Shown: positions 13,348 to 17,436 of the stretch, one piece after another
How positions within the stretch are numbered: the stretch's first letter is position 1
Layout of the letters: each line of letters starts with the position of its first letter
NCBI GenBank assembly: GCA_038043245.1
Contig: JBBTCH010000015.1
Span: 1-17,436 of the forward strand
DNA length: 17,436 bases
Direction: 5' to 3'
Source of the DNA: JACPFV01 sp038043245
GTDB lineage: Bacteria; Pseudomonadota; Gammaproteobacteria; Nevskiales; Nevskiaceae
Translations under genes and position numbers: made by a program
Notes under the pieces: generated by a model
The model's database searches: none
Told to the model about the DNA's origin: nothing
What the model saw: only the letters and a program-made list of their open reading frames with translations

Positions 13348-13995
13348 ATGATCGAACTCGCCGCCAAATCCGCTCTCGCTTACCTGATCGGCACGATCAT
13401 GGGTGGCACCGTGATCGGATGGCTGCGCGGCGGCGTGGATCTGCGCCAGCTCGGCAGCGGCAACATCGGCGCCACCAATGCCCTGCGGACTCAGGGCAAG
13501 GGGTTTGCTCTCGCCGTGCTGCTGCTCGACGCCGGCAAGGGCGTACTCGCAGCGCTGGCATTGCCTGCGCTCAACTGGCCGTGGGCCGGGGCCTCGACGC
13601 TGTCGCGTGAATCCCTTGCCTATGTCTGTGGCGTCGCCGTCGCGCTCGGCCATATCTATCCGGTCTGGTTCCGTTTTCGCGGCGGCAAGGGCGTGGCGAC
13701 GCTGACCGGCGTGTTCGGTGCGCTGATCATGACCGCGCTGCCGTGGATGCTCGTGGCGTTTGCGCTGACGGTATTGCTGACCGGCTATGTCGGACTGGCC
13801 TCGGTGTTCGGCGCACTGACCGCGGCGATCTATGTCGGCTTCGGTCCCGGACTGGCGACACCGGCCGGCCTTTTCACGCTGGCGATGGCCGGTCTGGTGG
13901 TCTTCAAACATCGCGACAACCTGCGCCGGGTTTTTCTCGGCACCGAGCCCCGCTTCGAGCGGGCGCGCGTCCTCGGACGATGGTTGGACCGCTGA
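13348..13995 (+). CDS. plsY: Glycerol-3-phosphate acyltransferase PlsY
   Basis: Integral membrane enzyme that acylates glycerol-3-phosphate from acyl-phosphate, the first step of phospholipid synthesis with PlsX. The 215-residue protein has several membrane segments and the three PlsY motifs: LRQLGSGNIGATNALR with the active-site region, ALGHIYPVWFRFRGGKGVAT, and the last loop KHRDNLRRVFLGTEPRF. It is somewhat longer than typical (about 200) owing to a loop near PALNWPWAGASTLSRES. The ATG follows a palindromic repeat and has no strong ribosome binding site. The stop overlaps birA by one base (TGATG), so the two are probably translationally coupled. Confidence 0.95.
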   Translation: MIELAAKSALAYLIGTIMGGTVIGWLRGGVDLRQLGSGNIGATNALRTQGKGFALAVLLLDAGKGVLAALALPALNWPWAGASTLSRESLAYVCGVAVALGHIYPVWFRFRGGKGVATLTGVFGALIMTALPWMLVAFALTVLLTGYVGLASVFGALTAAIYVGFGPGLATPAGLFTLAMAGLVVFKHRDNLRRVFLGTEPRFERARVLGRWLDR

Positions 13996-14960
13996 TGGCT
14001 CCCGAACTTTTACTGCCGCTGGTGGACGCGCTCGCCGATGGCGGCTGGCATTCCGGAGAAGCACTGGCAAAAAAACGGGGCATCACGCGCGCGGCGCTGT
14101 CCAAACGCGTGCAGGCGCTCAAGGCCTGGGGATTGCCGGTCGAATCACGCACCCGCCTCGGTTACCGGCTGCCGCAACCGCTTGAACAGCTCGATGAAAC
14201 CCGCATCCGCAAATCACTGGATCCACTGGCGGCGTCGCGGCTGCAGCGAGTCGCGGTGACGCCTCTGACCGATTCGACCAACGCGCAGTTGCTGAACACG
14301 CCGGCGCGGCAGGATCCGCAAGCGCTGCTGGCGGAGTTCCAGAGCGCCGGCCGCGGACGCCGCGGACGCGAGTGGGTGTCGCCTTTCGGCGCAAACCTTT
14401 ACCTGTCTCTGGCCTGGAGTTTCGACGGCTGGCCGGCGCGACTCACCGCGCTGCCGCTGGCGGTCGGCGTGGCCTGTACACGCGCGCTGCCCGAGCTGAA
14501 GGATCTCAGGCTGAAATGGCCCAACGACCTGTCGCTCGGCGGCAGGAAAATCGGCGGCATCCTGATCGAGCAGCGCGGTGAGGCTGGCGGCGCCTGCCGC
14601 ACCGTGATCGGCATCGGACTGAATGTGGCGATGCAGGCGCAGCAGGGCCGAAAGATCGAGCAGTCGTGGACCTCGCTGCACGCCGCCGGCGTCCGCCTTT
14701 CACGCAACGCGCTGGCCGCCAGGCTGTTGTCGAAACTGACGGAAGCCCTGATTGCCTTTGAAGCACAGGGCTTCGCGCCGTTCGCACGCGAGTGGCAACA
14801 GCGCGACCTCGTCGACGGCAAGGCCATCCGCATCAGCGGCATGCATGAAGATCTCAGCGGGATCGCCCGCGGCGTCGACGATGACGGCGCCCTCAAACTC
14901 GAAACGCGCGGAAAGATGCAACGGGTGCTTTCCGGTGACGTCAGTCTGAGGACCCTCTGA
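13995..14960 (+). CDS. birA: Biotin-protein ligase and biotin operon repressor
   Basis: Bifunctional BirA of 321 residues, the same length as the E. coli protein. An N-terminal winged helix-turn-helix (LADGGWHSGEALAKKRGITRAALSKRVQALKAWG, about 14-47) indicates that it can also repress biotin genes. The ligase part has TDSTNAQLL, the biotinyl-AMP loop GRGRRGREW near residue 118, the KWPNDLSLGGRKIGGILIE strand with its conserved Lys, and GIGLNV. The C-terminal SH3-like domain ends the protein. I took ATG 13995, which overlaps the plsY stop; the frame stays open further upstream inside plsY but that is out-of-frame reading of plsY. The stop is immediately followed by the coaX GTG. Confidence 0.95.
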   Translation: MAPELLLPLVDALADGGWHSGEALAKKRGITRAALSKRVQALKAWGLPVESRTRLGYRLPQPLEQLDETRIRKSLDPLAASRLQRVAVTPLTDSTNAQLLNTPARQDPQALLAEFQSAGRGRRGREWVSPFGANLYLSLAWSFDGWPARLTALPLAVGVACTRALPELKDLRLKWPNDLSLGGRKIGGILIEQRGEAGGACRTVIGIGLNVAMQAQQGRKIEQSWTSLHAAGVRLSRNALAARLLSKLTEALIAFEAQGFAPFAREWQQRDLVDGKAIRISGMHEDLSGIARGVDDDGALKLETRGKMQRVLSGDVSLRTL

Positions 14961-15671
14961 GTGCCGAGGACTCTCCTGCTCGACATCGGCAACACGCGCA
15001 TGAAGTGGGCGCTGGGCGCGGACTCACAGTTGTCTGATTTTGGCGGCACGGATCATGGTGGCGACCCTGCCCGTGCAATCGATCTTCTGGAGCGGCCGGG
15101 ACTATCAACGGTCAGGATCGCCAGCGTGATGGGCACAGCGTCCGATCAGAAGCTGGCGGAGCACATCAGAACGCGATGGGGCGTTTCAGCACAATTCGCC
15201 CGCGTCGAAGCCCGGCGTGAAGGGTTGCGCGTGGCCTACGCCGAACCCCAGCGCCTCGGCGTGGATCGCTGGCTGATGCTGCTGGCCCTGTGGAGCGAAT
15301 TGCACGCGCCCTTCTGCGTCGCCAGTGCCGGTACCGCACTGACCTTCGACGCCGTCGACGCCAATGGCCAGCACCTCGGCGGCGTCATCGCGCCCGGTCT
15401 GAGGGCGATGCAAAAAGCCACGCTCGGCGCCACCCGGTTCGAAACGCGCGACCTGACGAGTCCCTACACAAAAGCGCTAGGCACCGATACCGAAGCCTGT
15501 GTACGCCAGGGCGCACTGCATGCCTGCGCCGGGCTGATCGAGCGGCTCGGCGCGCACGCCACCGGCGCAAAATTCATTTGCGGCGGTGATGCAGAAACCC
15601 TGTCGCCGCATCTCGCGGCCGGCTGGCAGCATCGTCCGTATCTGGTGCTGGAAGGCTTGCTGAAGCTCTAA
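14961..15671 (+). CDS. coaX: Type III pantothenate kinase
   Basis: Phosphorylates pantothenate, the first step of coenzyme A synthesis, by the CoaX rather than the CoaA enzyme. The 236-residue ASKHA-fold kinase begins with the phosphate loop LLLDIGNTRMKWA, has RLGVDRWLMLLALWS in the middle, SAGTALTFDAVDANGQHLGGVIAPGLRAM as the second nucleotide/pantothenate motif, and ICGGDAETLSPHL near the end. It starts with GTG, with GAGGA about ten bases upstream, directly after the birA stop. The pair birA-coaX followed by tRNA-Thr matches the birA-coaA-thrU arrangement of E. coli, with the kinase type exchanged. Confidence 0.94.
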   Translation: MPRTLLLDIGNTRMKWALGADSQLSDFGGTDHGGDPARAIDLLERPGLSTVRIASVMGTASDQKLAEHIRTRWGVSAQFARVEARREGLRVAYAEPQRLGVDRWLMLLALWSELHAPFCVASAGTALTFDAVDANGQHLGGVIAPGLRAMQKATLGATRFETRDLTSPYTKALGTDTEACVRQGALHACAGLIERLGAHATGAKFICGGDAETLSPHLAAGWQHRPYLVLEGLLKL

Positions 15672-15697
15672 ACCCCGCGCCGATTTGAGTCCGGCGG

Positions 15698-15726
15698 GTG
15701 ACGTGAAATAAGCATCGGAATACACT
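15698..15726 (+). promoter_or_regulatory. Possible stable-RNA promoter upstream of tRNA-Thr
   Basis: GTGACG (15698-15703; four of six to TTGACA), a 17-base spacer and TACACT (15721-15726; four of six to TATAAT) are followed by a GC-rich discriminator GCGCGCC, as at stringently controlled tRNA promoters. It lies about 140 bases before the tRNA, with palindromic repeats in between. A second -10-like TAAAAT at 15852-15857, nine bases from the tRNA, is an alternative but lacks a -35. Confidence 0.35.
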
Positions 15727-15749
15727 GCGCGCCCTGCCGGTTTAGGTGC

Positions 15750-15810
15750 GCGGTCGCGTTTCGCGAGCACTGCTCGCGGCGACCGCAAACGACCGGCCAT
15801 GGATGGCCGG
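15750..15810. repeat. Palindromic repeats between coaX and tRNA-Thr
   Basis: Two hairpins stand side by side. The first is nested: GCGGTCGC/GCGACCGC enclosing CGCGAGC-ACT-GCTCGCG (15750-15786). The second is CCGGCCA-TGGA-TGGCCGG (15793-15810). A further GCCATGGACGGC lies at 15840-15851. They resemble REP-type intergenic elements; the first could also act as the coaX terminator. The 195 bases between coaX and the tRNA contain no credible gene. Confidence 0.65.
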
Positions 15811-15866
15811 GCCGTGGTCTCCGGAGGCGATAAAGTCTCGCCATGGACGGCTAAAATGTAAACCTT

Positions 15867-15941
15867 GCCGGGTTAGCACAGTGGTAGTGCAGCGGTTTTG
15901 TAAACCGAAGGCCGGGGGTTCGAATCCCTCACTCGGCACCA
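15867..15941 (+). tRNA. tRNA-Thr(UGU), CCA encoded
   Basis: A complete cloverleaf. Acceptor GCCGGGT pairs with ACTCGGC (one G-U pair); D stem GCAC/GTGC with loop AGTGGTA; anticodon stem and loop with TTTGTAA giving anticodon UGU at 15899-15901; five-base variable loop; T stem GGGGG/CCCTC with loop TTCGAAT; discriminator A and genomic CCA (15939-15941). The only flaw is a G-A mismatch at the outer pair of the anticodon stem (15892 with 15908). Anticodon bases G35-U36 and the first acceptor pairs fit threonine identity. It reads ACA mainly. It matches thrU, which follows birA-coaA in E. coli. Confidence 0.95.
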
Positions 15942-15950
15942 TTCGCCGTT

Positions 15951-16021
15951 GCGCGTCTCGTCCATGAGACGCGCCCTTCGGGCTCGCTGCGCTCGCGTGA
16001 TCGTGTTCCAGACACGATCAC
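15951..16021 (+). repeat. Three-part palindromic element, copy 2
   Basis: First palindrome GCGCGTCTC-GTCCAT-GAGACGCGC (15951-15974), then a 24-base core (15975-15998, starting CCTTCGGGCTCGCT, ending GCTCGCGT), overlapping a second palindrome GTGATCGTGT-TCCAG-ACACGATCAC (15997-16021). The core is 22/24 identical to 6751-6774 while the palindromes differ wholly in sequence. It sits ten bases after the tRNA and its hairpins could end the tRNA transcript. Confidence 0.75.
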
Positions 16022-16034
16022 CGACTCGGACAAC

Positions 16035-16044
16035 CGGCACCATT
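16035..16044 (+). repeat. Direct repeat of the tRNA-Thr 3' end
   Basis: CGGCACCATT repeats exactly the last bases of the tRNA plus the next two (15934-15943), 101 bases downstream, and is preceded by ACTCGG (16024-16029), also present in the tRNA acceptor. The copies flank the three-part element. It may be an old tRNA remnant or a duplication made when the element arrived. Confidence 0.5.
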
Positions 16045-16049
16045 TCATT

Positions 16050-16102
16050 TGTCATTCCGAGCCCTTCAACCGTGCTCAGGACAGGCTCCGCGAGGAATGT
16101 CA
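16050..16102. repeat. Composite repeat upstream of the kef-like gene
   Basis: The ends TGTCATTCCGAGC and GCGAGGAATGTCA belong to the TGTCA-type palindrome family seen at 9626 and 13283, but the middle (16063-16085) is the 23-base motif also found in the M61 gene. It therefore looks like one repeat nested in, or recombined with, another. It ends 33 bases before the antiporter start. Confidence 0.65.
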
Positions 16103-16135
16103 TTGAATGAAATGAAAATCGAATAATCTGTCGGC

Positions 16136-17436
16136 ATGCTTCTCAACGCCGCCGTCTTTCTCGCCGCCGCCGTCATCCTGGTGCCACTGTGCAAGCGCCT
16201 GGGACTGGGCGCGGTACTGGGTTATCTGCTCGCCGGTCTGGCCATCGGCCCGTGGGGATTGCGGCTGCTGACGGATGTGGACAGCATCCTGCATTTCTCC
16301 GAATTCGGCGTGGTCCTGTTCTTGTTCGTGGTGGGATTGGAGCTGCAGCCGTCACGCCTGTGGCGCCTGCGCCGCGAAGTGTTTCTGGTCGGCGGCGGAC
16401 AGGTGTTCCTGACCATGATGCTGGTCGCCGGCGCCGCGCTGGCGTTCGGTTTGTCGGGCACCGCCGCGCTGGTCACCGGTTTTGGCCTCGCCATGTCATC
16501 CACGGCTTTCGTGCTGACGATGCTCGCCGAACGCAAGGAGATGGGCTTCCGCTATGGCCGCCTGTCGTTCGCGATCCTGCTGTTCCAGGACCTCGCGGTG
16601 ATCCCTTTCCTGGCGCTGGTACCGCTGCTCGCAGGCCAGGGCATGTCGGGCGAGAACGAACTCTGGCTGTCGGTCAGCAAAGTCGTGTCGGCGCTGGCGC
16701 TGCTGGTGCTGGCCGGCCGCTATCTGTTGCGGCCGCTGTTCCGATTCGTCGCCACAACGCAGCTGTCGGAAGTGTTCACCGCCGCCGCGCTGCTGGTGGT
16801 CATCGGCACGGCGCTGGCGATGGATGCCGTCGGTCTGTCGATGTCGCTTGGCGCATTCCTCGCCGGCGTGCTGCTGGCGGATTCGGAATACCGTCACGAA
16901 CTGCAGGCGGACATTGAACCGTTCAAGGGCCTGCTGCTCGGGCTGTTTTTCATGGCGGTCGGCATGTCGGCCAACCTCGGCCTGCTGTTGAGCGATCCGC
17001 TGAAAGTGCTCGGCCTGGTCGCGGGCCTGCTGGCCATCAAGGCCGCCGTGCTCTATGCGCTCGGTCGTATCGCCGGTGCCGACAACGAAAGCGCACGCGC
17101 ACTGGCGATCTCGACCTCGCAGGGCGGAGAGTTTGCCTTCGTGCTGTTCGGCGTCGCCGCCGGCGCCGGCATCCTCGATGCCGGATTGAAGGACCTGCTG
17201 GTGATCGTGGTCACGCTGTCGATGACGATCACGCCGCCACTGTTCGCGCTGCTCGACCGGCTGAAGCAGGACCAGGAGCCGGTCTACGACGAGATCCGCG
17301 TCGCCGCATCGCCCGTGATCATCGCCGGCTTCGGGCCGTTCGGGCAGATCGTCGGCCGCCTGCTGCGCGTGAAGAAGATCGCCTTCACCGTGCTTGAGCG
17401 CGACTGGCAGCAGGTGGATTTCGTGCGCCGTTTCGG
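16136..17436 (+). CDS. KefB/KefC-type monovalent cation:proton antiporter (3' truncated by window)
   Basis: The first 433 residues of a CPA2-family antiporter; the frame is open to the window end. An in-frame TAA at 16124 makes ATG 16136 the only upstream start. The membrane domain (about 1-380) has LGLGAVLGYLLAGLAIGPWGL, ILHFSEFGVVLFLFVVGLELQPSRLWRLRR, GFGLAMSSTAFVLTMLAE, LLFQDLAVIPFLALVPLL with the conserved Gln-Asp, GAFLAGVLLADSEYRHELQADIEPFKGLLLGLFFMAVGMS and ISTSQGGEFAFVLFGVAA. A cytosolic RCK/TrkA-N domain begins near 390 (VIIAGFGPFGQIVGRLL) and is cut off. In E. coli, KefB/C export K+ under glutathione control during electrophile stress; the subtype cannot be settled without the C terminus. 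The N terminus is several residues shorter than KefB. Confidence 0.92.
   Translation, partial: MLLNAAVFLAAAVILVPLCKRLGLGAVLGYLLAGLAIGPWGLRLLTDVDSILHFSEFGVVLFLFVVGLELQPSRLWRLRREVFLVGGGQVFLTMMLVAGAALAFGLSGTAALVTGFGLAMSSTAFVLTMLAERKEMGFRYGRLSFAILLFQDLAVIPFLALVPLLAGQGMSGENELWLSVSKVVSALALLVLAGRYLLRPLFRFVATTQLSEVFTAAALLVVIGTALAMDAVGLSMSLGAFLAGVLLADSEYRHELQADIEPFKGLLLGLFFMAVGMSANLGLLLSDPLKVLGLVAGLLAIKAAVLYALGRIAGADNESARALAISTSQGGEFAFVLFGVAAGAGILDAGLKDLLVIVVTLSMTITPPLFALLDRLKQDQEPVYDEIRVAASPVIIAGFGPFGQIVGRLLRVKKIAFTVLERDWQQVDFVRRF

Noticed and set aside
11880..13367. A 495-residue minus-strand open frame opposite the M61 peptidase
   Set aside because: It runs antisense through a gene with clear zinc-peptidase motifs and shows no domain of its own; its start lies in the palindromic repeat.
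16189..16917. A 242-residue plus-strand frame inside the antiporter gene
   Set aside because: It is a +1 shadow of the KefB/C-like coding sequence, rich in Arg/Gly/Ala with no motif.

Overview
This window reads as chromosomal DNA of a GC-rich gammaproteobacterium. The evidence is E. coli-type pyruvoyl SpeD, Coq7-type ubiquinone synthesis, a Crp/Vfr/Clp regulator, BirA next to a type III CoaX, and a gene order trpG-trpD-trpC-crp/vfr-osmC-speD-coq7 that matches the order I recall from Pseudomonas aeruginosa. The exact lineage cannot be read from the sequence; a pseudomonad- or xanthomonad-related or deep-branching order fits. Nearly all coding DNA is housekeeping. I see no CRISPR array, no transposase, no phage genes and no convincing new multi-gene system. 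The unusual material is in the intergenic and junction DNA.

Layout. 1-1311 is a small accessory-looking stretch: a secreted cupin protein and a HigB-HigA toxin-antitoxin pair with a perfect palindromic operator. 1333-5258 is a tight five-gene run: holA (clamp loader delta), proA (proline synthesis), nadD (NAD synthesis), rsfS (ribosome silencing) and rlmH (23S rRNA methylation), with most junctions overlapping. 5278-6366 holds a DUF3429-like membrane protein and coq7. 6367-6824 has no gene and is filled with nested inverted repeats. 6825-8119 (minus) holds speD and an OsmC-family gene. 8182-8856 (plus) is a Crp/Vfr-like regulator whose 3' end overlaps trpC. 8834-11299 (minus) is trpG-trpD-trpC. 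11478-13280 (plus) is an M61 aminopeptidase with a C-terminal PDZ-like domain. 13348-15671 is plsY-birA-coaX. 15867-15941 is tRNA-Thr(UGU). 16136 to the window end is a partial KefB/KefC-type K+/H+ antiporter.

The most striking theme is a population of short palindromic repeats. A roughly 58-60 bp near-perfect inverted repeat (ends TGTCA/TGACA, centre TCTGGCCAGA) occurs at 13283-13340 and across the trpD/trpC junction at 9626-9685, where it supplies the trpD stop codon and an upstream trpC ATG. Half or composite copies lie at 6688-6715 and 16050-16102. A 23-bp dispersed motif lies in frame inside the M61 peptidase gene (12267-12289) and recurs at 16063-16085 inside another repeat. A three-part element (variable palindrome, 24-bp conserved core, second variable palindrome) appears after coq7 (6731-6794) and after the tRNA (15951-16021). 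Other oddities are a nadD with no standard start codon, a 39-residue lysine-rich tail on RsfS, a duplicated trpG initiation region, and a tRNA-Thr that appears to be the remnant of the birA-thrU-tyrU-glyT-thrT-tufB locus.
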